50,537 nt of DNA. It comes from Sediminimonas sp. GTDB taxonomy: Bacteria > Pseudomonadota > Alphaproteobacteria > Rhodobacterales > Rhodobacteraceae. This document shows positions 37,822 through 45,539 of the stretch, one piece after another. The stretch's first letter is position 1. Each line of letters begins with the position of its first letter. The translations under genes were made by a program, and so were the position numbers. The notes beneath the pieces are model-generated. The model was not told the DNA's origin. It saw only the letters and a list, made by a program, of their open reading frames with translations, and searched no databases. The DNA is taken from positions 1-50,537 of the forward strand of contig NZ_JAGXFK010000009.1 of the NCBI RefSeq assembly GCF_024637375.1, given 5' to 3'.

Positions 37822-37835
37822 GTTTAGCGTTAAAC
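37822..37835. promoter_or_regulatory. GTTTA/TAAAC inverted repeat upstream of pdhA
   Basis: GTTTA (37822-37826), four bases, TAAAC (37831-37835), centred about 35 bases before the pdhA ATG in an AT-rich spot. It sits where a promoter or operator would be expected, but I could not match it to a known regulator. Confidence 0.35.
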
Positions 37836-37886
37836 CATCGATACCCTAGCATGTGCATCGGGGCGAGAGCAAAGTGTATGGCAGGG

Positions 37887-37904
37887 CCGGCGCGCAGGCG
37901 CCGG
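37887..37904 (-). terminator. GC hairpin downstream of the FtsB-like gene
   Basis: CCGGCGC (37887-37893) and GCGCCGG (37898-37904) form a 7-bp stem with a four-base loop. It is 27 bases past the stop of the FtsB-like gene and before pdhA. No T run follows on the minus strand, so termination strength is doubtful. Confidence 0.4.
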
Positions 37905-37931
37905 GGCACGGGCGCGAAAGATGGCGCGCAT

Positions 37932-38231
37932 TCAGCGCACGACGATCTCGTCGGCGCGGATCACGCCCAGCACGTCGCGCGCCTGTTCGTCCAGCAGGTC
38001 GAGGTCGAGATACTCGTCCGACAGCCGCCGGGTGAGGTTTTCCATCCGCGCCACGTCGGCCTGCAGGCGGTCGAGCTCGGCGCGCAGGGTTTCGGCCTGC
38101 GCCGCGATCTCGGCGCGGCGGAACAGGCCGTGATCGCCGCGCACGGCGGCGAAGGTGAAGTAGCTGCCCATCATCGTGGCCAGCGCCACGATCACCAGCA
38201 TGCCAATGGCCGGACGTCTGCGCGATCCCAT
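37932..38231 (-). CDS. septum formation initiator family protein (FtsB/DivIC-like)
   Basis: The 99-residue bitopic protein has a short basic start (MGSRRRPAIG), one membrane helix (MLVIVALATMMGSYFTFAAV, about residues 11-30), then a coiled coil (AEIAAQAETLRAELDRLQAD, VARMENLTRRLSDEY). It ends LDEQARDVLGVIRADEIVV, a family hallmark. It probably takes part in the FtsQLB divisome complex. Location just upstream of the pdh operon is common in alphaproteobacteria. I chose the ATG at 38231; the 18 extra upstream residues do not look conserved. Confidence 0.9.
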   Translation of the reverse strand: MGSRRRPAIGMLVIVALATMMGSYFTFAAVRGDHGLFRRAEIAAQAETLRAELDRLQADVARMENLTRRLSDEYLDLDLLDEQARDVLGVIRADEIVVR

Positions 38232-38403
38232 GTCTCTGCCTCGCCGATAGGCCGGGTTCGCCCCGGTCTCGCGACACAATGGCACAGCGCGCCGATATTG
38301 TGAATCCCCGTTTTTTCATGGCGCGGCGGGGTGTCGTCGCGTCACACTGGATCGGCAGGCATGGCGCTGGCATCATTGGCCCCAGCCAGGGGAGGGTTCG
38401 CAG

Positions 38404-40050
38404 ATGACACGTACTGTACCGATATCGGAGCTTGCCACGCACGAGGTTGAAAACCAGCCCGAGCCGCGCAGCGGCGACATCTCGCTGTGGGACGGGGATG
38501 CGGTGCTGCACGCCGAGGTTGCGCGCGCCGGCGCCGATGCGTCCGCTCTGGGCGCCGCGGGTGCCGCCTTCGGCACCGCGCAGGCCCGTTTCGATGCCGA
38601 GGAGGCGCGCCGCGATCCGCCGCGGCTGGTGCCGTTCGACCGCGCCGGCCGGCGCATCGACGAGGTGCATTACAACCCCGGCTACCACGCGATCATGGCG
38701 CTGGGGCTGGGTCACGGCTACGCCGCCGCCGCCTGGGACGAAGGCGGCAACGCCCGCCCCGGCGGGCACGCCACCCATGCGGCGCTGTCCTACATGCTCA
38801 GCCAGGTCGAGCCGGGCGCCTGCTGCCCGATGACGATGACCTATGCCGGGGTGCCGGCGCTGGCCGCCGATGCCGGGCTGGCGGCGCAATGGCGCGCGCC
38901 GCTGCTGTCGCGCAGCTACGACCCGGCGGTGGCGCCCGTCGCTGCCAAGAGCGGCGCCACCATCGGCATGGCGATGACCGAGAAACAGGGCGGGTCGGAC
39001 GTGCGCGCCAACACCACCCGCGCTGTGCGCGACGGCGACGCCTACCGGCTGACCGGTCACAAGTGGTTCTGCTCGGCCCCGATGTCGGATGCGTTCCTGA
39101 CCCTGGCGCAGGCCGAGGGCGGGCTGAGCTGTTTCCTGGTGCCGCGCTGGCTGGAGGGCGGGCGCAACCGCATCCATCTGCAACGGCTCAAGGACAAGCT
39201 GGGAAACCGCGCCAACGCATCGACCGAGATCGAATACAACGGCGCGCTGGCCTTTCGGTTGGGCGACGAGGGCGCCGGCGTCAAGACCATCATCGAGATG
39301 GTCCACCACACCCGCCTGGATACCGCCGTCGCGCCGGCGGGGTTGATGCGTGCGGCGCTGTCCGAGGCCACCTGGTGGGTCGCCGGGCGCAGCGCCTTTC
39401 AGCGCCGGCTGATCGACCAGCCGCTGATGCGCGCGGTGATGGCCGACCTGGCGCTGGAATGGGAAAGCGCGCTGGCACTGGCGATGGGGGCGGCGCGCGC
39501 CTTCGACGACGACAGCGAGAGCGGCCGCGCATTCGCCCGCATCGCGGTGGCTCTGGCCAAGTACCTCAACAACAAGCGCGCGCCGGCGATGATCTACGAG
39601 GCGCTCGAAGCCCTGGGCGGCATGGGCTATGTCGAGGAAACACCGATGCCGATGCTCTACCGCGAGGCCCCGCTCAACGGCATATGGGAGGGCTCGGGCA
39701 ACGTGATCTGCCTGGATATCCTGCGCACGCTGGCGCGGGCGCCGCTGTCGGTCGAGACGCTGCGCGCGCAACTGGACGCGGTGCGCGGCGTTGATGCGCG
39801 CTATGACGCGGCGCTCGCGGCGCATTTCGACCGCTGGCCGGCCCTGCCGCCCGAGGCCGAGGCGCGCTGGTACGCCGAATCGCTGGCGCATCTGCTGGCC
39901 GCGTCCTTCCTGATCGAGGGCGCGCCGGCGGCGGTGGCCGACGGCTATGTCGCCACCCGCGTCGCCGGGCATCGCGGTGCGACCATCGGTGCGGTGGCGG
40001 GCCTGGATTTCGACGCCATCCTGGCGCGGGTCGGCGTGACCGGCGGTTGA
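38404..40050 (+). CDS. acyl-CoA dehydrogenase, AidB-like
   Basis: The 548-residue flavoprotein is longer than ordinary acyl-CoA dehydrogenases and resembles the AidB/isovaleryl-type group. It has VHYNPGYHAIMALGLGHGYA, AMTEKQGGSDVRANTTRAV (FAD/substrate loop), TGHKWFCSAPMSDAFLTLAQ, LDTAVAPAGLMRAALSEATW and EALGGMGYVEETPMPMLYRE with the GIWEGSGNV segment. AidB in E. coli belongs to the alkylation response, but many homologues are of unknown substrate. No ada or alkB neighbours are seen here. It is followed 56 bases on by the ferritin-like gene. Confidence 0.9.
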   Translation: MTRTVPISELATHEVENQPEPRSGDISLWDGDAVLHAEVARAGADASALGAAGAAFGTAQARFDAEEARRDPPRLVPFDRAGRRIDEVHYNPGYHAIMALGLGHGYAAAAWDEGGNARPGGHATHAALSYMLSQVEPGACCPMTMTYAGVPALAADAGLAAQWRAPLLSRSYDPAVAPVAAKSGATIGMAMTEKQGGSDVRANTTRAVRDGDAYRLTGHKWFCSAPMSDAFLTLAQAEGGLSCFLVPRWLEGGRNRIHLQRLKDKLGNRANASTEIEYNGALAFRLGDEGAGVKTIIEMVHHTRLDTAVAPAGLMRAALSEATWWVAGRSAFQRRLIDQPLMRAVMADLALEWESALALAMGAARAFDDDSESGRAFARIAVALAKYLNNKRAPAMIYEALEALGGMGYVEETPMPMLYREAPLNGIWEGSGNVICLDILRTLARAPLSVETLRAQLDAVRGVDARYDAALAAHFDRWPALPPEAEARWYAESLAHLLAASFLIEGAPAAVADGYVATRVAGHRGATIGAVAGLDFDAILARVGVTGG

Positions 40051-40106
40051 ACAGGGGCGAAGACTGCATAGGTCCGGGGTGACGTTGTAGAGGTGAAGGA
40101 TTTTTC

Positions 40107-40598
40107 ATGACCGATCGAAAAACGAGTATCGACAACCTGCAAACCGCCCTGTCGATGGAACTGACGGCGGTGCACCAGTATCTGCTGCATGCCCACACGC
40201 TCGAAGACTGGGGTATCGACAAGCTGGCCACCAGGATGCGCGCCGAGATGCATGAGGAACTGGGTCATGCCGGTGCCTTCATCGACCGCATCCTATTCCT
40301 CGGCGGCACGCCGAAGCTGGAGGCGACCAGGGCCCCGGAGATGGCCGAAAGCCTGAAGGCATTGTTCGAGGCCGACCGGGACGAGGAAAAAGGCGCCATC
40401 GCCTTCTACACCCGCGCCGCACGCGAGGCGTTCGAGAGCGACGATATCGGCACCCGCGCGTTGTTCGAACAAACCGTGCAGGACGAGGAAGGCCACTGGG
40501 AATGGCTGGACTTGCAGCTCGACCTGCTGCGCAGAATGGGCGAGCCGGCGTTCATGGCCAACTACATGAGCGGCACCGGGTCGGGCGCCGAGGGCTGA
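40107..40598 (+). CDS. bacterioferritin-like protein lacking the heme methionine
   Basis: The 163-residue four-helix protein aligns with E. coli Bfr without gaps at the iron site: E18, Y25, E51, H54, E94, E127 and H130 are all present, so a ferroxidase centre should form. Position 52, the heme-ligand methionine in Bfr, is leucine (EELGHAGAF). It is likely an iron-storage or ferritin-like oxidase without intersubunit heme. GAAGGA precedes the ATG. The downstream fructose-bisphosphate aldolase gene is convergent. Confidence 0.88.
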   Translation: MTDRKTSIDNLQTALSMELTAVHQYLLHAHTLEDWGIDKLATRMRAEMHEELGHAGAFIDRILFLGGTPKLEATRAPEMAESLKALFEADRDEEKGAIAFYTRAAREAFESDDIGTRALFEQTVQDEEGHWEWLDLQLDLLRRMGEPAFMANYMSGTGSGAEG

Positions 40599-40604
40599 CG
40601 CGGA

Positions 40605-41534
40605 TCAGGCGCGGCCCTTGTAGATATCGACCAGGTGCGCGAGCATCTCCAGCGCCTCGCCGCGCGGGCGCTGGAAGGTATTGCGCCCGATGATCGAGCC
40701 GTTGCCGCCGCCGTCGCGGATGGCGCGGGCATCGTCGTAGACGCTGCCTTCGTCCTTCTTCGCGCCGCCCGAGAACAGAACGATCCGCCGGCCGCCGAAC
40801 GCCGCCTGCATGCAGTGGGCGACGCGCGCCGCACGGGTGGCGATGTCGATGCCCTGGGCCTCGTAGACGTCGCGTGCCTCGGGCAGCATGACGTGGTCGG
40901 TGCTGAGCTTGATCTTGATGACATGCGCGCCGATCAGCGCCGCCATGTGGGCGGCGTAAGCGGCCACGTCGACGGCGGTTTCGCCCTCCTTGCTGACGCC
41001 TTCGCCGCGCGGGTAGGACCAGATCACCGTGGCCACGCCCCGGGCGGCGGCCGCGCGGCGCATCTCGGCGATTTCCTCGAACATCTCCAGCGCGCAGTCC
41101 GAGCCGGGGTAGATGGTGAACCCGATCGCCGAGGCGCCCAGTCGCAGCGCGTCATCGACGCTGGCGGTGATCGCCTGGTTCTTGCCGCAACCCGGGCTCA
41201 TCAGCGAATTGGCGCTGTTGCATTTCAGGATCAGCGGGATCTGGCCGGCGAAGCTGTCCGCCCCCGCCTCCAGCAGGCCAAGCGGCGCGGCAAAGGCGTT
41301 GAGCCCGGCGTCGATGGCCAGCCGGTAGTGGTAATGCGGGTCGTAGCCTTCCGGGTTGGGGGCAAAGCTGCGCGCCGGCCCGTGCTCGAACCCCTGGTCG
41401 ACGGGCAGCACGATCATGCGCCCCGTCCCGGCCAGCCGGCCGGTCATCAGCATCCGGTTCAACTGTGCCTTGACGCCCGGTGTTTCGCCCTCAAAGCCGG
41501 CCAGAATACGCTGTACGCGGCGTGTCGTTTTCAT
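40605..41534 (-). CDS. class I fructose-bisphosphate aldolase, DhnA/FbaB type
   Basis: The 309-residue Schiff-base aldolase interconverts fructose 1,6-bisphosphate with the two triose phosphates. It has IVLPVDQGFEHGPARSFAPN, LKCNSANSLMSP, GFTIYPGSDCALEMFEEIAE, HVIKIKLSTDHV with the Schiff-base lysine and IVLFSGGAKKDEGS for phosphate binding. This is the archaeal-type class I family, not the usual class II enzyme. It sits downstream of pgk in the same direction, 220 bases away, so glycolysis/Calvin-type genes cluster here. The ATG at 41534 is clear. Confidence 0.93.
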   Translation of the reverse strand: MKTTRRVQRILAGFEGETPGVKAQLNRMLMTGRLAGTGRMIVLPVDQGFEHGPARSFAPNPEGYDPHYHYRLAIDAGLNAFAAPLGLLEAGADSFAGQIPLILKCNSANSLMSPGCGKNQAITASVDDALRLGASAIGFTIYPGSDCALEMFEEIAEMRRAAAARGVATVIWSYPRGEGVSKEGETAVDVAAYAAHMAALIGAHVIKIKLSTDHVMLPEARDVYEAQGIDIATRAARVAHCMQAAFGGRRIVLFSGGAKKDEGSVYDDARAIRDGGGNGSIIGRNTFQRPRGEALEMLAHLVDIYKGRA

Positions 41535-41635
41535 GGCTCAAATCCCTCTCGCTCGAAATACTCAGGGCGGGTGTATTTGGGCGTGGGACGGCATGCAAAT
41601 TGTTTGCGCGAACAGTGCCCCGCCGATGCACGCGT

Positions 41636-41740
41636 CAGCGGAGCGTCCGCTGCGCGAACGCGCTTTGCAAGCTTGCGCTTTTCCTTGCGGAAAATCCCAA
41701 GCGGGGCCTTCGGCCCGAGAGTATTTGTGGCAAGGTGAAG
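41636..41740 (+). repeat. intergenic element with four hairpins and the conserved ATTTGTGGC tail
   Basis: Between pgk and the aldolase gene: CAGCGGA/TCCGCTG (41636-41652), the palindrome GCAAGCTTGC (41667-41676), TTTTCC/GGAAAA (41679-41694) and GGGCC/GGCCC (41704-41716). The tail GAGAGTATTTGTGGC plus AAGGTGAAG (41717-41740) follows. It is the longest copy of the element at 8738-8801, and its hairpins could also terminate pgk transcription on the minus strand. Confidence 0.6.
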
Positions 41741-41754
41741 GGCCGTTGTCGGGT

Positions 41755-42939
41755 TCAGCCTTCCAGGGCGGCGACGCCGGGCAGGGTCTTGCCTTCCATC
41801 CACTCCAGGAAGGCGCCGCCGGCGGTGCTGATATAGGTGAAATCGTCGGCCGCGCCGGCCTTGTTGAGCGCTGCGACGGTGTCGCCGCCGCCGGCGACCG
41901 AGACCAGCTTGCCGGCGCGGCTGAGCTTGGCGGCATGGGCCGCGGCGGCGTTGGTGGCGGCGTCGAAGGGGGCGATTTCGAACGCGCCAAGCGGGCCGTT
42001 CCAGATCAGCGTGCGCGCCCCGTCGAGCGTGGTGTTGACCCGCGCCACGCTTTGCGGCCCGGCGTCCAGGATCATCGCGTCGTCGGGGCATTCGGTGGCC
42101 GCGACCGCCTCGTGGGGTGCGCCGGCCGCGAAGTCGCGCGCCACGACCACGTCGATGGGCAGGATGATCTCGCAGCCCGCGGTTTGCGCCTTGGCCATGA
42201 TTTCGCGCGCGGTGTCGGCCATCTCGTGTTCGCACAGCGACTTGCCCACGTCGATGCCCTGCGCGGCGAGGAAGGTATTGGCCATGCCGCCGCCGATGAT
42301 CAGGTGATCGACCCGGCCCACGAGGTTGCCGAGCAGGTCGAGCTTGGTCGACACCTTGGCGCCGCCCACCACCGCGGCCACCGGGCGGCGCGGATTACCC
42401 AGGGCGGCTTCGAGCGCCTTCAACTCGGCCGCCATCAGCCGCCCGGCGCAGGACGGCAGGTGGTGGGCCACGCCCTCGGTGCTGGCATGGGCGCGGTGCG
42501 CGGCCGAGAAGGCATCGTTGCAATAGATGTCGGCCAGCCCTGCCAGGCGCCTGGCCAGGGTTTCGTCGTTGGTCGCTTCGCCGGGGTGAAAGCGGATGTT
42601 TTCCAGCAGGATCACGCCGGCTTCCTCGGCCTCGGCGGGGCGGGCTTCGGCGGCATCAAGGGTGGCGATCAGCACCACGCGGGTGCCAAGCGCGTGCTCC
42701 AGCGCGGGCACCACAACGCGCAGGCTGAGATCGTCCACGACCTTGCCCTTGGGGCGGCCGAAATGCGCGCACAGGATCGGGTGGCCACCGGCGGCGCGGA
42801 TGTCGCGGATCGTGGGCACGATGCGCTCGATCCGGGTGGCGTCGGTGACGCGGCCGTTCTCGACCGGCACGTTGATATCGACGCGCACCAGCACCCGCTT
42901 TCCGGCCAGATCCATGTCGTCGAGGGTCTTCCAGCGCAT
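41755..42939 (-). CDS. pgk: phosphoglycerate kinase
   Basis: The 394-residue glycolytic enzyme transfers phosphate between 1,3-bisphosphoglycerate and ADP. The N-terminal substrate domain has [29 protein letters not shown] and [19 protein letters not shown]. The C-terminal nucleotide domain has [17 protein letters not shown] and the late [16 protein letters not shown]. Length is normal. The ATG at 42939 follows AGGAGAG and matches the family; the frame stays open far upstream by chance. It is divergent from the cyclophilin pair. Confidence 0.96.
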   Translation of the reverse strand: MRWKTLDDMDLAGKRVLVRVDINVPVENGRVTDATRIERIVPTIRDIRAAGGHPILCAHFGRPKGKVVDDLSLRVVVPALEHALGTRVVLIATLDAAEARPAEAEEAGVILLENIRFHPGEATNDETLARRLAGLADIYCNDAFSAAHRAHASTEGVAHHLPSCAGRLMAAELKALEAALGNPRRPVAAVVGGAKVSTKLDLLGNLVGRVDHLIIGGGMANTFLAAQGIDVGKSLCEHEMADTAREIMAKAQTAGCEIILPIDVVVARDFAAGAPHEAVAATECPDDAMILDAGPQSVARVNTTLDGARTLIWNGPLGAFEIAPFDAATNAAAAHAAKLSRAGKLVSVAGGGDTVAALNKAGAADDFTYISTAGGAFLEWMEGKTLPGVAALEG

Positions 42940-43041
42940 TCCGCTCTCCTTCTCGGCAGTGGTCGGCAACCTCTTGGCGCGTCGCTTCGTGCAGGTCAAC
43001 CGCCGCGATGCCGCAACCGCAACGGGGGGCGGGGGCGGGCC

Positions 43042-43070
43042 TTGGCAAGCCCGCCCGCCCGCTTTAGGTG
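43042..43070 (+). promoter_or_regulatory. candidate promoter for the cyclophilin genes, overlapping a GC hairpin
   Basis: TTGGCA (43042-43047), 17 bases, TAGGTG (43065-43070). The same stretch folds into a strong stem (GCGGGC.CTTG pairing with CAAG.CCCGC, about 43035-43054). The start would fall near 43077, 28 bases before the first cyclophilin ATG. Confidence 0.4.
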
Positions 43071-43104
43071 TGAGGGCCACGCAGCGAAACCTCAGGAGCC
43101 CCGC

Positions 43105-43611
43105 ATGGCCGAGATCAAAGACCCCGAGAACACCATACTGATCGAGCTCAAGGACGGCACCGTCACCATCGAGCTGATGCCCGACGTGGCGCCCGCCCAT
43201 TGCGAGCGGATCAAGGAACTGGCGCGCGCCGGCGCCTATGACAACGTCGCCTTTCACCGCGTCATCGACGGGTTCATGGCCCAGACCGGCGATGTGCAAA
43301 ACGCCAACATGGAAGCCGGCTACAACCCCGGCCGCGCGGGCACCGGCGGGTCGGACCTGCCCGATCTGAAGGCCGAGTTCAGCCGCATCCCGCATGACCG
43401 CGGCACCCTGGGCGCGGCACGCTCGGCCAACCCGGATTCGGCCAATTCGCAATTCTTCATCAGCTTTTCCGACAATCATTTCCTCAACGGGCAATACACC
43501 GTCTACGGGCGCGTGATCGACGGCATGGAGCATGTCGATGCCATCACCCGCGGCGAGCCGCCCGCCAACCCCGACAGGATGATCAGCATGAAGGTGGCCG
43601 CAGATGTTTGA
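43105..43611 (+). CDS. cyclophilin-type peptidyl-prolyl isomerase, cytosolic
   Basis: The 168-residue protein-folding enzyme has no signal peptide. It has [19 protein letters not shown] with the catalytic Arg (FHR), [14 protein letters not shown] and [20 protein letters not shown]. The start ATG at 43105 follows CAGGAG. It overlaps the next gene by 8 bases (ATGTTTGA), forming a cytosolic/exported pair with highly similar DNA in the active-site region, a sign of tandem duplication. Confidence 0.94.
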   Translation: MAEIKDPENTILIELKDGTVTIELMPDVAPAHCERIKELARAGAYDNVAFHRVIDGFMAQTGDVQNANMEAGYNPGRAGTGGSDLPDLKAEFSRIPHDRGTLGAARSANPDSANSQFFISFSDNHFLNGQYTVYGRVIDGMEHVDAITRGEPPANPDRMISMKVAADV

Positions 43612-44167
43612 ACGCTTCTTTGCCCCGCTTGCCGCCGTGGCGCTGTTGGCCGCGCCGGCCGCCGCCACCGGGTTGAAGATCGAGATCGCCGGCGAGGGCG
43701 GGGGCGGCACCGTCACCGTCGATCTGCTGGAGGAGGTGGCGCCCCACCATGTCGAACGGATCACCACGCTTGCCCGGCAGGGCGCCTATGACGGTGTCGC
43801 CTTCCACCGCGTCATCGACGGGTTCATGGCCCAGACCGGCGATGTGCGCTTCGGCAGGATGGAGGGCGGCAACATGTCCCGCGCCGGCATGGGCGGCAGC
43901 GATTTGCCCGATCTCGAGGCCGAGTTCTCGGACATCCCGTTTGACCGCGGCGTGGTGGGCATGGCCCGTTCGCAAGACCCGGATTCGGCCAATTCGCAGT
44001 TCTTCATCACGTTCAGGCCGGCGCCGTTCCTCGACGGGCAATATACCGTGGTGGGGCAGGTCACCGAAGGCATGGAGGTGATCGACGCCATCAAGCGCGG
44101 GAAGGGGCGCAACGGTGCCGTCGTCGGCCGGCCCGACGCCATGGTCGCGGTCACCGTCACCGACTGA
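43604..44167 (+). CDS. cyclophilin-type peptidyl-prolyl isomerase, exported
   Basis: The 187-residue paralogue of the preceding gene has an N-terminal signal peptide ([20 protein letters not shown], cleavage likely after AAA) and the same core: [54 protein letters not shown] and a C-terminal [18 protein letters not shown]. It would act in the periplasm. The catalytic residues are conserved. Confidence 0.94.
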   Translation: MFERFFAPLAAVALLAAPAAATGLKIEIAGEGGGGTVTVDLLEEVAPHHVERITTLARQGAYDGVAFHRVIDGFMAQTGDVRFGRMEGGNMSRAGMGGSDLPDLEAEFSDIPFDRGVVGMARSQDPDSANSQFFITFRPAPFLDGQYTVVGQVTEGMEVIDAIKRGKGRNGAVVGRPDAMVAVTVTD

Positions 44168-44273
44168 TCCGCGCGGGGGGCACACACGGGGTGTCACAAG
44201 CGCGTGCGCGGGGCTATCGTGCCGGGTGGTGCGTCGTGCATGCTTCTTGTCGATCAACCGACAGGAGCGCCTC

Positions 44274-45287
44274 ATGCCTCGTATGGCCCTTGCCACCCCT
44301 TTCGCCGCGCTGGTCGCGGTGCTGGCGCTCGGCCTCGCCGCGCCGGGCGTCCAGGCCTATCCCAAGCTGTGGGAGGACGAGTGGCCCGAGACCGATTTCG
44401 AGAATACCGTTATCGACGACTGGAGCGAGATCATCTCGGGCGGCCCGCCCAAGGACGGCATCCCGGCGCTGTCCGACCCCGGGTTCGTACCCGCCGATAC
44501 CGAGACCCGGCTTTCCCCGCGCGAGCCGGTGATTACCGTCATCATCGAGGGCGCCCGCGCGCGCGCCTACCCGATCCGCTACCTGATGTGGCACGAGATC
44601 GTCAACGACGAGGTCGCCGGCGTGCCGATCGCCGTCACCTTCTGCCCGCTGTGCAACTCGGGGATAACCTTCGACCGCCGCGTTGACGGCAAGGTCCTGT
44701 GGTTCGGGGTTTCGGGCAAGCTGCGCAATTCGGACATGGTCATGTACGACCGCCAGACCCAGAGCTGGTGGCAACAGGCCGTGGGCCGCGGCATCGTCGG
44801 CCGCATGACCGGGGTCGAACTCAAAAGCCTGCCCACATGGATGGAAAGCTGGGAACAGTTCCGCACCGCCAACCCCGACGGGCTGGTGATGGACGAGCCA
44901 TCCCATTCGCGCGCCTACGGGCAGAACCCGTATCGCAACTACGACAGCGCGCGCGAACCGTTCCTTTACAACGGCGAGGACCCGCCGCACGGCATCGACC
45001 CGCTGGTGCGCGTGGTGCGCGTGGGCGGCCGGGCCTGGCCGATGAACCGCCTGCGCAAGGAAGGCCGCATCGAGGAGGCCGGCCTGACCATCACCTGGGA
45101 ATCGGGGCAGGCCTCGGCGCTGGACACGGCCAGCATCGGCGAGGGCCGCGACGTGGGAACGGTGCGGGTGCGCGATGCACGCGGCCGCGACGTGGCCCAT
45201 GACATGCTGTTCGCCTTCGCCTTCCACGCCTTTTGGCCAGAGGGCGAATGGATGCTGGGCCCGGACACCGAGACCGCGCAGGAGTGA
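44274..45287 (+). CDS. DUF3179 domain-containing exported protein
   Basis: The 337-residue protein has a signal peptide (MPRMALATPFAALVAVLALG, cleavage about VQA-YPK). The DUF3179 core follows: YPIRYLMWHEIVNDEVAGVP, VTFCPLCNSGITFDRRVDGK, FGVSGKLRNSDMVMYDRQTQ and SWWQQAVGRGIVGRM. The paired cysteines of FCPLCNSG may bind metal or form a disulfide; no function is known. GACAGGAG precedes the ATG. A strong hairpin terminator follows the gene. Confidence 0.9.
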   Translation: MPRMALATPFAALVAVLALGLAAPGVQAYPKLWEDEWPETDFENTVIDDWSEIISGGPPKDGIPALSDPGFVPADTETRLSPREPVITVIIEGARARAYPIRYLMWHEIVNDEVAGVPIAVTFCPLCNSGITFDRRVDGKVLWFGVSGKLRNSDMVMYDRQTQSWWQQAVGRGIVGRMTGVELKSLPTWMESWEQFRTANPDGLVMDEPSHSRAYGQNPYRNYDSAREPFLYNGEDPPHGIDPLVRVVRVGGRAWPMNRLRKEGRIEEAGLTITWESGQASALDTASIGEGRDVGTVRVRDARGRDVAHDMLFAFAFHAFWPEGEWMLGPDTETAQE

Positions 45288-45314
45288 CCGCCCCGGCCCG
45301 GCGGGGCCTGGGCG

Positions 45315-45358
45315 CGGGCGGGCAGGGCATCCCTCGGCCCCGTCCGCCCGGGCGTTTT
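45315..45358 (+). terminator. intrinsic terminator after the DUF3179 gene
   Basis: CGGGCGG (45315-45321) pairs with CCGCCCG (45344-45350), and GGCGTTTT follows. A smaller hairpin GCCCC/GGGGC (45290-45307) precedes it. The terminator stands 5-13 bases before the promoter of the cysS leader, so the leader region starts a new transcript. Confidence 0.6.
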
Positions 45359-45362
45359 CGCG

Positions 45363-45391
45363 TTGCGTGCGCGCCGGCCATGGCCTATCGT
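45363..45391 (+). promoter_or_regulatory. candidate promoter placing transcription start on the leader-peptide ATG
   Basis: TTGCGT (45363-45368), exactly 17 bases, TATCGT (45386-45391). Six bases later is the A of the ATG at 45398, the position expected for a transcription start. The mRNA would therefore be leaderless, starting with the AUG of the Cys-rich reading frame. The boxes are imperfect (3/6 and 4/6 to consensus). Confidence 0.45.
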
Positions 45392-45397
45392 CGCGGC

Positions 45398-45442
45398 ATG
45401 AGCCGCCGCACCGCCATTATCTGCTGCATTTGCACCTGCTGA
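45398..45442 (+). CDS. cysteine-rich leader peptide upstream of cysS (putative attenuator uORF)
   Basis: A 14-codon frame reads [14 protein letters not shown] and stops, with four Cys codons among the last six. It lies 97 bases before cysS and has no good ribosome-binding site, but a promoter-like pair would put the transcript start on its ATG, so it is probably leaderless. Leader peptides rich in the amino acid made or used by the next operon are classic attenuation sensors; poly-Cys leaderless ones are known from mycobacteria. Placement before cysteinyl-tRNA synthetase fits Cys or Cys-tRNA sensing. It overlaps one arm of a potential stem that ends just before cysS. Function is inferred, not shown. 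Confidence 0.6.
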   Translation: MSRRTAIICCICTC

Positions 45443-45513
45443 GACATATCCGGCGGGCCGCTCTTTTGTATTCCATGACTTGATCGAAGTTGCTAAGCCC
45501 GCCGCGCAGGTGC
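45432..45513 (+). promoter_or_regulatory. nested stems in the cysS leader
   Basis: GCACCTGC (45432-45439, inside the last Cys codons of the leader peptide) is fully complementary to GCAGGTGC (45506-45513). Nested inside, CGGCGGGC (45451-45458) is complementary to GCCCGCCG (45497-45504). A ribosome on the Cys codons would block the outer stem. A T run (CTCTTTTG, 45461-45468) lies in the loop side. The cysS ribosome-binding site GAGGAAA begins 18 bases after the outer stem. Confidence 0.5.
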
Positions 45514-45539
45514 CCGGACCCTTGTCGCGCGAGGAAACC

